From positions 62,001 through 126,000 of the forward strand of contig NZ_PPHF01000155.1 in NCBI RefSeq assembly GCF_002904335.1: 64,000 nucleotides of DNA, read 5' to 3'. Positions 6,616 to 14,467 of this stretch are shown one piece after another. Numbering within the stretch: the stretch's first letter is position 1; every line of letters begins with the position of its first letter. The position numbers were made by a program, and so were the translations under genes. The notes beneath the pieces are model-generated. The model was not told the origin of the DNA and did no database searches. It saw only the letters and a program-made list of their open reading frames with translations. The DNA is from Amycolatopsis sp. CA-126428 (lineage in GTDB: Bacteria; Actinomycetota; Actinomycetes; Mycobacteriales; Pseudonocardiaceae).

Positions 6616-9111
6616 TCAGCCGCCGGTCCGGGCCATCCAATCCAGCTCCTCAGCGATGTCCCACGGCGACGCGTTGGCCGGCGGGGCGAACGTGCCGATG
6701 TTCACCGTGGTGGTGCGCCCGCTCCCGCCGCCGACGCCCGCGTGAGCCGCTGCCGGCGTGACCTGCGCGCCGCTGTTGATCGCCTGCAGCAGCGGGAGAT
6801 TCCGCGACGTGGCGGCCGCGTTGACGATGAACTCGCGGTCGCTGATTGCGATCAGGTTCGCGTCGTCGCGCGGGCCGCCGACGCCTCGGAAGAGGCCGCC
6901 GTACGGGAACCGCGGCGCCCCGCCGTTCGCGTAGCCCCCGACCAAGCCGCCGTCCTTGCGCGCGATGGCGGGCCCGGTGAGGCTCGATCCGCGGCCCGAC
7001 GTGCCGTAGAAGGTGTTCACGGCGATAGTGATCTCGCGGTTGCGCAGCTCGTTGATCCGGTCGCGGAGGGCCGCGACCTTCGCCTCTTCGGCCGCGGCGT
7101 TCGAGGTGAGCACGATGTTCTTGCCGCCCGGGAGCTGGACGACGGCCTGGCCGAGGTTGTTGACGTTGACCTTGAGCCCGGACGCGGTGAGGTCGGCGAC
7201 GGACATCTTGGAGATGCTCTGCTGCAGACTGGCCGGCAGGGGCCCGGACCACGAGTTCGCGAGGTTGATCGTCTCGCGGTTCTGCGCCCTCAGCGCGTCG
7301 GACACCTTGCCCGACTCGTCGCGGGCCGCCGAGTTCGCGTACGCGGCCTGGTACGCGGCCTGCTCCTGTGCAGCGAACGCCTGCTCCACGCCGAGCAGCG
7401 AGCGGGCCTTGTCGTCCTCGGTGGCCTTGCCGTCCTTGGACACCTTGGCGTAGTCGGCCAGGGCCTGCTTCGAGTTGAGCACCGCGCCGCGGTAGCCGAG
7501 CTGGGCGTTCTGCTGCGCGTAGATCGCCTGGGTGAGCGCGTTGACGGCCTCGCGGGACTTGTTCTGCGCCTCCGTCGACTGGTTCGTCGCCGCCGCCTCG
7601 GCCGCGGTCGCGTCGGTGCTCTCGCGGAAGGCGATGCCCTTCGAGGCGATCGCGGCCTGGAGCGCGTGCACGGTGGTGGCCGCGTCGGGGTTCGCCTTAG
7701 CGTAGGCGTCGAGCTGGCGGTTGACGGCGTCGAGGGCGTCCTTCTCGCCCATCACCGCGGAGGTGACCTGCGGGAGTGCGACGCCGTACTGCTTCGCGAA
7801 GTCCAAAAGGGACTTGCTGTTGCCGTTGATGTTCTTCTGGGCCAAGTCCTGCGCGACGGACGCGCGGACGCTGTCGTCGATCGCGCCCTTGGACGCGCGT
7901 AGGGCCTCGGTGTAGCTCCGCTGGGACGCATCCAGGGTCGCCGCGGCCTTCGCAGCACGCTCGGCGTCCTGGCCCATGAGAAGCAGGGCCACGCCGAGGC
8001 CGGCCGTCGCGAGTGCGGCAGGGTTCAGCGCGCCGGCCGCGAGCCCGGACATGGTCGTCTTGAACTTGCCGCCGACGCCGTCGGCCGCCTTGATCTTCGC
8101 GCCCAGGCCCTCGAACCCGGCGCCAGCGTCCACGCCGAACTTGCTCAGGATCATGCCGGCCGCACCGATCCCGCCGACGAACTGCGTCACCTGGGGCGGG
8201 AGCGCGGACACGGCGGTGAGCACGCCGTGCAGCACGGTCGCCAGGCCGGAGCCGGCCGACGAGAACCCCTGCAGCACACCGAGTGCGCCGGAGCCCTGCG
8301 ACGTCAGGTCGACCAGGCCGCCGGTCACCTCGTCGACGATCACGAACAGCGAGCGCAGCGGGCCCGCTGATCCGTTGGCCACGTTCGCGAACAGCGCCCC
8401 GAGGCGCGCCTCGACGGTGCGGACGATGCCGCCGAGGGTGCTCAGCCCGTCGCCCGCGCCCTGGGCGCCCCGCGAGGCGTTCGAGCTGAATTCGCTGATG
8501 CCCTGCCCGGCCTGAGCCGCGAACGACCGAAGGCCCTGGAACACGGGACCAGCGGCACGGACAGCGGTGAGAACGCCTGGCATGGCGTTCTCACCGAGGT
8601 CGGTCGCCGCGCCCGTCAGCTGGCGGATCTGGGGCGCGGACGCCTGGACCGCGGACGTGACGAGGGGGCGGAGCCGGACCCACGCGGCGCCCACGTCGTC
8701 GATGGCGCCCACGACGTCGTCCTGCAGCGGCTCGGACATCGTCGCGGCGTCGCTCTTGAACTGCGAGGAGAGCACGCTGAGCCGAGCCTGTACGGCGTCG
8801 GACTTGGCGACCGCGGCCACCCCGAACGCTGCGAACCCCGCCGTCATCAGCACGAGGCTTCCGGCGACGGCGGCCGAGCCGATGGCGGCCGCGGCCGGCA
8901 GTCCCGCAGTGAGGCCGGCGAACTTCATCCCGTTGAAGTTCTTCTCGGCCTTGGTCGCCGCGTCCTTTGTGGACCGGTCGACCTTCTTGCCGGACTTCTC
9001 GGCCTCGTCGCCGATGTCCTCGAGGTCCCGCTTCGCGGCCGCCTTACCCCGGTCCCAGTCGGCCTTATTGATCTTGAGGAAGGCGACGAGCTCGCCAATG
9101 TTCAACGCCAA
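6616..9111 (-). CDS. Phage tail tape-measure protein
   Basis: The protein has 831 residues from TTG 9111, with GGAGG nine bases upstream. The N-terminal part has the usual tape-measure opening (INKADWDRGKAAAKRDLEDI) and a hydrophobic stretch near residues 64-104. Long Ala/Gln-rich coiled-coil helices follow, then a second hydrophobic segment. Near the end there is a Gly-rich GGLVGGYANGG / FIVNAAATSRNLPLL region typical of siphophage tape-measure C-termini. In phages it sets tail length and helps DNA exit through the membrane. It follows the tail chaperone genes directly, in the usual order. Here it is the last gene of the minus-strand module, with no baseplate, fibre or lysis genes after it. 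Confidence 0.9.
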   Translation of the reverse strand: MALNIGELVAFLKINKADWDRGKAAAKRDLEDIGDEAEKSGKKVDRSTKDAATKAEKNFNGMKFAGLTAGLPAAAAIGSAAVAGSLVLMTAGFAAFGVAAVAKSDAVQARLSVLSSQFKSDAATMSEPLQDDVVGAIDDVGAAWVRLRPLVTSAVQASAPQIRQLTGAATDLGENAMPGVLTAVRAAGPVFQGLRSFAAQAGQGISEFSSNASRGAQGAGDGLSTLGGIVRTVEARLGALFANVANGSAGPLRSLFVIVDEVTGGLVDLTSQGSGALGVLQGFSSAGSGLATVLHGVLTAVSALPPQVTQFVGGIGAAGMILSKFGVDAGAGFEGLGAKIKAADGVGGKFKTTMSGLAAGALNPAALATAGLGVALLLMGQDAERAAKAAATLDASQRSYTEALRASKGAIDDSVRASVAQDLAQKNINGNSKSLLDFAKQYGVALPQVTSAVMGEKDALDAVNRQLDAYAKANPDAATTVHALQAAIASKGIAFRESTDATAAEAAATNQSTEAQNKSREAVNALTQAIYAQQNAQLGYRGAVLNSKQALADYAKVSKDGKATEDDKARSLLGVEQAFAAQEQAAYQAAYANSAARDESGKVSDALRAQNRETINLANSWSGPLPASLQQSISKMSVADLTASGLKVNVNNLGQAVVQLPGGKNIVLTSNAAAEEAKVAALRDRINELRNREITIAVNTFYGTSGRGSSLTGPAIARKDGGLVGGYANGGAPRFPYGGLFRGVGGPRDDANLIAISDREFIVNAAATSRNLPLLQAINSGAQVTPAAAHAGVGGGSGRTTTVNIGTFAPPANASPWDIAEELDWMARTGG

Positions 9112-9117
9112 GGCGGG

Positions 9118-9803
9118 CTACCTCCGGTTCGGGTCGGGCGGCGGGGGCGGCGGGAAGAAGTGACGGCCTACGCGGGTCTCGGCCTCGTCGAGCAGGCTGG
9201 TGATCCGCGTGCTGAGCCACCGCCAGGAACGGGCGTGCAAGAGCGCCCGGTCGCCGACGTCGAGGCCGTAAGTCTGGTGCAGGTCAGCCTCGATTAAGAG
9301 CCACTGGTCCAGCAGCTCCGGCCAGGTCGGGCCTACCGCTTCGCTGAGGGCTCCTTGCGGGACGTCGTACCAGCGGTGGAGGCCGCTTGCCGCGTCGTAG
9401 TCGCCCCGGCCCGTGACGCGCGGGTGCGGCGTCCGTTCGGACTCGGGGCCGGGGCTTCCCCCGAGAGGGCACCGGACGTCATCGCGTGGTCGGCGACCTC
9501 TTCGCCGAGGGTGAAGAACAGGAGTGCGTACCGCGCGATGCGCTGGATCTTGATCCAGGAGACGCCGCCCGCCACCATCTCGTCGAGGGCGGTGCCGAGC
9601 ACGAGGGAGACGTAGTCCCGCTTGTCGTCGGCGAGCGCCTGCGCGGCTTCCTCGGTGATCTCGACGTCCTCGCTGATCAGGTAGACGCTCATCAGCTTGA
9701 GGCCCGTCAGGGCGTCGGGCGAGGGGATCCGGTAGGTCGTCCCGTCGACCGGGATGGATAGCGCGTCGTCGGCCAGGTAGGCCGACAGGTCTTTGACCGT
9801 CAC
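9118..9803 (-). CDS. Tail assembly chaperone, long (GT-type) product by probable -1 frameshift
   Basis: If ribosomes slip -1 near GGGGGAA (9462-9456), the G-type protein is extended through the overlapping frame to TAG 9118-9120, giving about 228 residues. The extension (GPTWPELLDQWLLIEADLHQ and later RSWRWLSTRITSLL) is a plausible globular helical domain, unlike the low-complexity unshifted tail. The direction (-1), the position just before the tape-measure gene and the overlap all match the conserved tail chaperone arrangement of siphophages. The exact slip site is inferred. Confidence 0.72.
9333..9803 (-). CDS. Tail assembly chaperone, short (G-type) product
   Basis: The protein has 156 residues from GTG 9803, with GGAG nine bases upstream. 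The N-terminal TVKDLSAYLADDALSIPVDG and following YRIPSPDALTGLKL resemble tail assembly chaperones of actinophages (DUF7426-like, recalled). Residues after about 115 become a low-complexity Thr/Ser/Arg tail, as usual for the unshifted product. A second frame, -1 relative to this one, runs open through the last 40 codons and on to 9118. Tail chaperones coat the tape-measure protein during tail assembly and are not kept in the virion. Confidence 0.8.
   Translation of the reverse strand: MTVKDLSAYLADDALSIPVDGTTYRIPSPDALTGLKLMSVYLISEDVEITEEAAQALADDKRDYVSLVLGTALDEMVAGGVSWIKIQRIARYALLFFTLGEEVADHAMTSGALSGEAPAPSPNGRRTRASRAGATTTRQAASTAGTTSRKEPSAKR
9456..9462 (-). other. Candidate -1 frameshift slippery site
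   Basis: On the minus strand the chaperone gene reads ...CTC TCG GGG GAA GCC CCG. The GGGGGAA run is the most slippery heptamer in the overlap. The P-site GGG re-pairs perfectly after a -1 step; the A-site pairing is imperfect. It is followed by GC-rich sequence able to fold. Confidence 0.5.
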
Positions 9804-9817
9804 GTGCGGAACTCCGA

Positions 9818-10759
9818 TCAGTACTGGGGGTGCCGGCCGCGGGCGTCGCCGTTGGCCTGGTCGGTGGGGGCGTGCGGGCGCTTGGAGGCGCGGCGCATCT
9901 GGTCGTTGATCGCGTGCCGCAGACCGGTCCGCGAGCCGGCCGATCGGACGGCGCTGTTGAGGCTCCGACTCTCGGCCGGGTTCGACCGGTCGTCGCTCTC
10001 CAGCGGTTCGCCCGCGGCCATCCGGCCTCGCGCCATCTGCGCGGCGATCGCGGCGCCGAGGGCGCCGGACTGGTCACCTCCGGCCGCCTCGCCGTGAGCG
10101 TGCTTCAGCAGCGGCTCAAGGCCGGCGAAATGGACGTCTGCCTCACGCGCGGCGAGTCGAGCGTTGGCCGCGTCTTCGCCGGTGACCTCGGCGAGGCGGT
10201 CGTCGATCGTGTCGAGGATCGCCCGGGCATCGTCGGGGTGCAGGCCCTTGGCGCGGAGGACGGTCGGCAGCTCCTCCGCGAGGGCGTGCAGCGTCTCGGG
10301 GTCGTCGGCCTCGTCGATCAGCTGCTGTTCCCTCATCCCGGCGTTGAGCAGCGTCTGCGCGCGCGACCAGGTCGCCTGCCGGGCGAGCATCCCTTCGACG
10401 CCGGGCGTGGGCTCCGGGAGGGCGTTGAGGGACCGCTGCTGCAGGGCGCCGTACGCCGAGCCGACCTCGTCGTCGATCGCGGCGACGGCCTGGGCGGTGC
10501 GCTGCCGGATCGGTTCGATCCGTCGTGTGGCTGCGGCCGTCCGGCCCTCCGGGGTGAGTTCGGGGTCCCCCTGGACCTGGCGCCGGACGTCCTGCAGGGC
10601 GTTCCGGTGCTCGACGAGGACGGCCTGCAGCCGCCCCGGGGCCTGGCGCAGCGTCTCCAGGTGCTGGTCGGTCGGCGCGGAATCGGTCGGCGTGTACGGC
10701 TGGATCGCCGAGAGCCGGCGGCCCCACGAGCGGCCGAACGGGCCGCGGGGACTGGTCAT
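9818..10759 (-). CDS. Helical hypothetical protein upstream of tail chaperones
   Basis: The protein has 313 residues from ATG 10759, which overlaps the stop of the upstream gene (ATGA). It is almost entirely helical and charged, with repeated Asp/Glu/Ala stretches (EADDPETLHALAEELPTVLR, then HPDDARAILDTIDDRLAEVT) and a disordered basic C-terminus. The position, just before the tail chaperones, is where siphophages carry head-tail connector or major tail proteins. The sequence, however, looks more like a scaffold or filament protein. No family recognised. Confidence 0.6.
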   Translation of the reverse strand: MTSPRGPFGRSWGRRLSAIQPYTPTDSAPTDQHLETLRQAPGRLQAVLVEHRNALQDVRRQVQGDPELTPEGRTAAATRRIEPIRQRTAQAVAAIDDEVGSAYGALQQRSLNALPEPTPGVEGMLARQATWSRAQTLLNAGMREQQLIDEADDPETLHALAEELPTVLRAKGLHPDDARAILDTIDDRLAEVTGEDAANARLAAREADVHFAGLEPLLKHAHGEAAGGDQSGALGAAIAAQMARGRMAAGEPLESDDRSNPAESRSLNSAVRSAGSRTGLRHAINDQMRRASKRPHAPTDQANGDARGRHPQY

Positions 10760-11271
10760 GCTGGTGCCTCCTGGGTGAGCGCGACGATCGCCTCGGCGAG
10801 GTGCCGGGCGCACGCGCGGTAGATGGGCCGGCTTGCCGAGCCGGGCTGCAGCGGGAACGCGGCGACCGGCCCGAAGTAGCCGGGATCGCCGTGGTGGCAG
10901 GCGATGCACGTCGGTGAGCCGCCGGTCGGGGTCGGAGTGCCGACGCTGCGCATGGCGGCCGCGTAGTGGGTGAGGCAGACGACCGCCGGTCGAGCGGCGG
11001 GAAGGCCTGCGGCGGCCATGTCGGGCGGCGTGAGGCTGAGCCGGTGCAGCTGGCGCAGGTCCGTGCGGTCGCACACCAGACACGCGTCGGGCTGGACGCC
11101 GTGCGTCGGGTCGGCCGCGTCCCGGGCCGGGCCGCCGACGATCTCGCCGGTGCCCTGGTCCGGTGGCGGCTGATCGTCGCCGACGAGCGCGGCCGGCACG
11201 CGATCGCCGAAGATCGCGCGCCACGCGGGAGACAACACGGCGCCGTCTCCGTCGGCCGGAGTGTCGGTCAT
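10756..11271 (-). CDS. Hypothetical protein with zinc-finger-like Cys/His motifs
   Basis: The protein has 171 residues from ATG 11271, overlapping the upstream stop. It contains CLVCDRTDLRQLH, CLTHY, CIACHHGD and CARHL, two CxxC pairs each followed by Cys/His residues. It could bind two zinc ions. The N-terminal 60 residues are Pro/Asp-rich and probably flexible. It is coupled at both ends within the minus-strand module. Function unknown; a nucleic-acid or protein adaptor is possible. Confidence 0.6.
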   Translation of the reverse strand: MTDTPADGDGAVLSPAWRAIFGDRVPAALVGDDQPPPDQGTGEIVGGPARDAADPTHGVQPDACLVCDRTDLRQLHRLSLTPPDMAAAGLPAARPAVVCLTHYAAAMRSVGTPTPTGGSPTCIACHHGDPGYFGPVAAFPLQPGSASRPIYRACARHLAEAIVALTQEAPA

Positions 11272-11462
11272 TCGGCGGCCGGCGGCGAGCAGCACCCGGC
11301 CCAGCAGGCGGGTAGCGGGCCGGTGCCGTGCGCCTCGTGGAACGTGGCCACCCTGGTCCTCGCTCGCGCGTGGAACGTGCGGCCTGTGGGGGTCAGCGGG
11401 GCGAGGGACTCGGTCGGGGCGAGGGGATCACCCTGGGGGACGAGGACTGCGGGCGTCGTCAT
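11268..11462 (-). CDS. Small hypothetical protein
   Basis: The protein has 64 residues from ATG 11462, preceded by an excellent ribosome binding site (AAAGGAG, four bases before the ATG). It is Pro/Ala-rich with a C-terminal ACWAGCC cluster of three cysteines. The stop overlaps the start of the zinc-finger-like protein. About 118 bp separate it from the HTH gene upstream, and nothing recognisable lies in that gap apart from the ribosome binding site. Confidence 0.5.
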   Translation of the reverse strand: MTTPAVLVPQGDPLAPTESLAPLTPTGRTFHARARTRVATFHEAHGTGPLPACWAGCCSPPAAE

Positions 11463-11580
11463 GACGCTCCTTTCGGGACGGTCAGTGCTGGTTTGGGTCT
11501 CGCGTGGCCTGCACGCGGGGCTGCGCTCGCGCCTGGCGGGCGGTGCTGGTGCGACGTCCGGCGCCTGGCCGGGCGGTAGA

Positions 11581-12042
11581 TCAGCCGGCCTCGCGCGCCT
11601 GGCGCTCGGTGGCTGTGATCAGTGTGGCGGAACCCGGTTGTGGTGGTTCCGGATTCGGAACCGGCTGTCCCATGTAGACGATCCATCCGCCGTGCGTCTT
11701 GCGCCCAGGAAGGCGCCCGGTGGTGAGGAGCCGGCGCACGTAGCGATTGGAGCACCCCATCGCCTCGGCGACCTCGCTCACGGACCGGCCGACTGCAGCC
11801 GCCGGTGCGCTCGGTGGCGTGTCCGGCGGTGCGCCGCCGTCCGCGTGGCGCTGCCTGCCGAGGTCCAGGGCCTTCAGAAACCGGATGGCCCGGGACGTGG
11901 GCATGGCTCCGGTCACGCGGGTGCGCTCGGTGACCGCGATGCTCATCAGCTTCAGGACCTCGCCCGCGATGTCCGCGGGCACGGTGACGCTGCCGTCCGG
12001 CGCGACCAGCTCGGCAGGGTCAGGGCTCGGTGGGCTGGTCAT
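11581..12042 (-). CDS. HTH DNA-binding protein, excisionase/MerR-like fold
   Basis: The protein has 153 residues. The C-terminal half holds a helix-turn-helix typical of small excisionase-like or helix-turn-helix_17 proteins (VSEVAEAMGCSNRYVRRLLT followed by GRLPGRKTHGGWIV), at about residues 88-122. The N-terminal half contains a short helix-rich region (ADIAGEVLKLMSIAVTERTR) that may dimerise. It overlaps the upstream small gene by 23 bp. It may regulate the tail-side operon that begins downstream. Confidence 0.65.
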   Translation of the reverse strand: MTSPPSPDPAELVAPDGSVTVPADIAGEVLKLMSIAVTERTRVTGAMPTSRAIRFLKALDLGRQRHADGGAPPDTPPSAPAAAVGRSVSEVAEAMGCSNRYVRRLLTTGRLPGRKTHGGWIVYMGQPVPNPEPPQPGSATLITATERQAREAG

Positions 12043-12220
12043 CGGCCGGTCCCTCCTCGCCGAGGTCGAACCGCTCGCGGAGGCCGTCGCGGAACACGGC
12101 GAGTTCGTGACGCGTCCGCGGCTGCACGCGGCCAGCGCGGATCTTGTCGTCCCGCTGCTCCCGGCGGAGCTCGCGGAGCAACGCCTGTGCCCGGGCGCGG
12201 GGTGACGTGGGTTCGGTCAT
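12020..12220 (-). CDS. Small charged hypothetical protein
   Basis: The protein has 66 residues from ATG 12220 in an ATGA overlap with the upstream gene. It is very rich in Arg and Glu (RARAQALLRELRREQRDDKI) and predicted to be one long helix with an acidic tail. No family recognised. It overlaps the following HTH gene by 23 bp, so expression is probably coupled. Confidence 0.5.
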   Translation of the reverse strand: MTEPTSPRARAQALLRELRREQRDDKIRAGRVQPRTRHELAVFRDGLRERFDLGEEGPADDQPTEP

Positions 12221-12858
12221 CCGGCCCACCCCGCGTGGATCTCGTGCCGGCCAATCCGGATCACCACGGACGGCCCGGCCTGCTCGTGCAGGTGCCGGGA
12301 CTCGTCGAGCAGCTGGCAGATGACGTCGAGCACGGCAGGGTCGTCGAGCGCGCCCGGGCGGTGGAACAGGCCGTACGCCTCAGCGCGGGCAGCGCTGGCC
12401 GTGCGGTGCAGGCGCACCCGCTCGGCGAGGTCGGCCGGTAGCGGCCGGTGCCCGGCGACGAGGGCGAGCCCAGCGCGGTGCCGACGGCGCCGGACCGCGC
12501 CGTCGGTGTTTGGGCGCAGCGACGGCCCAGCGGCCGCGAGGAGCCGCGCGGCGAGCGGGCCGGGGTCGTCGACCGCGAGGACCGACGCGAGGGCGTGCAG
12601 CGTTACCTCACGCGGCCGCATGGTCCCGGCCGTGAGGCGCTGCAGGGTGCGCCGGTCGAGCCCGGCTGCGCGGGCGAGGCGGCGGACGCTCCAGCTGCCT
12701 GCGAGGCGCTCGGCGGTGAGGAGCGCGCCGAGGGTTGCGCAGAGCCGGGCACGCTCGGCGGGGGACACGCGACCACTTGGTGACCGGTGGTCGCGTGAAG
12801 GGGGCGGCGCAACGCGTGCGCGCGTGCGCGAGCGGTCCGGCTGCGCGGTAGCCGTCAT
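12217..12858 (-). CDS. HTH regulatory protein, XRE-like
   Basis: The protein has 213 residues from ATG 12858. A central XRE-like helix-turn-helix (about residues 55-98: WSVRRLARAAGLDRRTLQRL, then TLHALASVLAVDDP) is flanked by a basic N-terminus and a helical C-terminal domain ending in a beta-like VVIRIGRHEIHAGWAG. It is translationally linked to neighbours on both sides. It could be a phage-type regulator of the replication or late module. Confidence 0.65.
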   Translation of the reverse strand: MTATAQPDRSRTRARVAPPPSRDHRSPSGRVSPAERARLCATLGALLTAERLAGSWSVRRLARAAGLDRRTLQRLTAGTMRPREVTLHALASVLAVDDPGPLAARLLAAAGPSLRPNTDGAVRRRRHRAGLALVAGHRPLPADLAERVRLHRTASAARAEAYGLFHRPGALDDPAVLDVICQLLDESRHLHEQAGPSVVIRIGRHEIHAGWAG

Positions 12859-13103
12859 CGGGCGGAGCCTTTCGCGGCGGCCAAGGCGGCTCGGACGGCG
12901 GCGATGCCGGCGCGGGCGACCTCAGGGTCTGGTGGGGGCTTGCGGGGCTGGGGCGGCGCCAGGTGCGGGCGGCAGACCCTGCACGGGATCGGGTGGTCGG
13001 CCTCGCGGTCGAGCCAGCCGCGGTCGCAGTGGTGCGCGGTGGTGGGCTGCTCCTCGCACTGGTCCTCGTCGTCCAGCAGCTCGCCGGTTCGGTCATGACG
13101 CAT
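12855..13103 (-). CDS. Small hypothetical protein with CxxC motif
   Basis: The protein has 82 residues from ATG 13103. HHCDRGWLDREADHPIPCRV with a following CRPHL resembles a small zinc-binding motif seen in many actinobacterial integrative elements and phages. The C-terminal part is an Ala-rich helix. It overlaps the Rep-like gene by 11 bp and the next gene by 4 bp. Function unknown, but this gene type commonly follows replication genes in such elements (recalled). Confidence 0.6.
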   Translation of the reverse strand: MRHDRTGELLDDEDQCEEQPTTAHHCDRGWLDREADHPIPCRVCRPHLAPPQPRKPPPDPEVARAGIAAVRAALAAAKGSAR

Positions 13104-14016
13104 CGGGGATCACCTCCGGGGACTTCCTTCTCGCGAGGGCTGCCAGGACAGCAGCGCGGCCGCGGCGGGCGCGATCGGCGGCGCCGGGGTCGTGGTCGCA
13201 CAGCTGCGGGCCGACGTAGCCGTGGGCGTCGCATAGGCCGCAGGCGGCGACGGCGCGGGCGCGGTCGGTGGCGCGCTGTCTGGCCGCGGCCGCGTGCGTG
13301 CGGTCAGGTGGTTGCGCTGGGAGGTGATCCTGGTGTGGTCGCTGTTGTGGCGTGGTTACTTGGGTTGGTGGGGGGTCGTCTGTGAGCCCTGATCCCGGTC
13401 GCGTGTGAGCCCTGATCGAGGCATCACGGTCATCCGCTGAGCCCTGATCGGACGTTGCAGGCGGGTCCGGAATGGACGGTGCGGACGCCTCATCAGGGGC
13501 AGGGTGTGAGCCCTGGTCTTCATCAGGGGTCGCCTGTGAGCCCTGATCCGGCTTCGCTCGGGCTGTGCGTAGACGGGCGGCCTCGGCGGCCTGTCGCGCC
13601 TCGGTGATTGCGTCCGCAGCAGCATCGATTTCGCCGGGGCTAAGCCACTCCAGCCGCTCTATGACGTCGTCGGCGATGATCAGCCGGTACTCGTCGGCGT
13701 GGCCCTTGCGGCGGTTACCGCGGCGCACGAGCTCAAGCAGGCCGACTCGCACGAGCTCCTGCCGCGCGCGCTTCACACTGGCGTAGGAGAGCTCGCTGAG
13801 GACGGCGAGACGCGCGATTCCGGGTCGTACCCGGGTGCCGTCCCGATCGGCGAACGTCCGCAGCGTGAAGGCGACGAGCTTGGTCGTCGAGCTGAACCGC
13901 GCGGCGAGCACCATGCGTTCCCAGTCGAACAGGAACCGGCGCTCTTCCTCGTCCCGGGTACGATTCGCGGCACCATCAGGCTGGTGGACGGTCGAGTGCG
14001 CGGGCGGGGCCTTCAC
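13093..14016 (-). CDS. Replication-initiator-like winged-helix protein
   Basis: The protein has 307 residues from GTG 14016; an earlier GTG at 14085 would overlap the upstream small gene. The N-terminal region (FLFDWERMVLAARFSSTTKL, then LAVLSELSYASVKRARQELV) is a winged-helix domain like those of plasmid and phage replication initiators and DnaD-type HTH proteins. Residues 160-245 are a disordered linker encoded by DNA with iteron-like repeats. The C-terminus has a short Cys/His motif (ACGLCDAHGY, then LCDHDPG). It is the best candidate to drive replication of the excised element. An alternative is a plain HTH regulator. Confidence 0.62.
   Translation of the reverse strand: MKAPPAHSTVHQPDGAANRTRDEEERRFLFDWERMVLAARFSSTTKLVAFTLRTFADRDGTRVRPGIARLAVLSELSYASVKRARQELVRVGLLELVRRGNRRKGHADEYRLIIADDVIERLEWLSPGEIDAAADAITEARQAAEAARLRTARAKPDQGSQATPDEDQGSHPAPDEASAPSIPDPPATSDQGSADDRDASIRAHTRPGSGLTDDPPPTQVTTPQQRPHQDHLPAQPPDRTHAAAARQRATDRARAVAACGLCDAHGYVGPQLCDHDPGAADRARRGRAAVLAALARRKSPEVIPDAS
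13382..13548 (+). repeat. Five iteron-like direct repeats inside the Rep-like gene
   Basis: GTGAGCCCTGATC occurs at 13382, 13405 and 13536; near copies lie at 13437 (CTGAGCCCTGATC) and 13506 (GTGAGCCCTGGTC). Two partial inverted copies (ATCAGGGG) lie at about 13492 and 13522. The copies are read in different frames of the minus-strand gene (DQGS, IRAH, SGLT), so the conservation is at DNA level. This suits a replication origin bound by the encoded Rep-like protein. Confidence 0.65.
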
Positions 14017-14032
14017 GGGGCCTCGCCCGTTC

Positions 14033-14197
14033 TCACGCGACGGCACGACCACCTGCCTTGGTGCCCGGAGCTGCCCGCGCGGCACGGCGGCGCTCGAGCG
14101 CGACGCGCACGATGCGCGCCCCGCGGGCGAGCGTGGCCGGGTCGTCGATCGCGCGCTCGCGCTCTCTGGGCTCGCCGGCCGTCGGAGTGGACGTCAT
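14033..14197 (-). CDS. Very small basic hypothetical protein
   Basis: The protein has 54 residues from ATG 14197. It is rich in Arg and Ala (TAGEPRERERAIDDPATLAR then a basic tail) and predicted to be helical. It lies between the excisionase-like gene and the Rep-like gene on the same strand, 11 bp after the former. Similar tiny basic proteins are common at this place in actinobacterial integrative elements (recalled). Function unknown. Confidence 0.5.
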   Translation of the reverse strand: MTSTPTAGEPRERERAIDDPATLARGARIVRVALERRRAARAAPGTKAGGRAVA

Positions 14198-14208
14198 CAG
14201 ACGGCTGC

Positions 14209-14451
14209 CTATGCCGCGCCGCGGTCGCTGGTCTGGCTGGTGAGCCAGGATTCGATGTCTTCCCAGCGGTAGCGCACATGACGACCCACACGCGTCCACG
14301 TTGGACCGGTGCCCTTGTGACGCCACTGACGCAGCGTGGGTTCGGGGATGTCCAGGTACTCGGCGAGCTGCAGAGGCGTCGCGAGAGGTTGCCGTTTCAA
14401 GGCCCAGCCTCCGTCCAACGGCCGGAATTTCCGTCCGTACGGCGAGATCAT
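14209..14451 (-). CDS. Excisionase-like HTH protein (candidate recombination directionality factor)
   Basis: The protein has 80 residues. The AlpA/MerR-type winged HTH (residues 26-72: TPLQLAEYLDIPEPTLRQWR, then RVGRHVRYRWEDIESWL) is the standard 'helix-turn-helix domain, excisionase family' architecture. In integrative elements these proteins drive excision or control excision genes. It is divergent from the repressor gene; the 46-bp gap holds three phased 10-bp repeats, so both genes are probably controlled by the repressor. Confidence 0.8.
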   Translation of the reverse strand: MISPYGRKFRPLDGGWALKRQPLATPLQLAEYLDIPEPTLRQWRHKGTGPTWTRVGRHVRYRWEDIESWLTSQTSDRGAA

Positions 14452-14467
14452 GACCTGTGCTGGCGTG

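Noticed and set aside
13382..13548. Possible CRISPR array
   Set aside because: Repeats are only 12-13 bp with irregular spacing (23-69 bp), lie inside a coding gene, and no cas genes are present; an iteron origin fits better.
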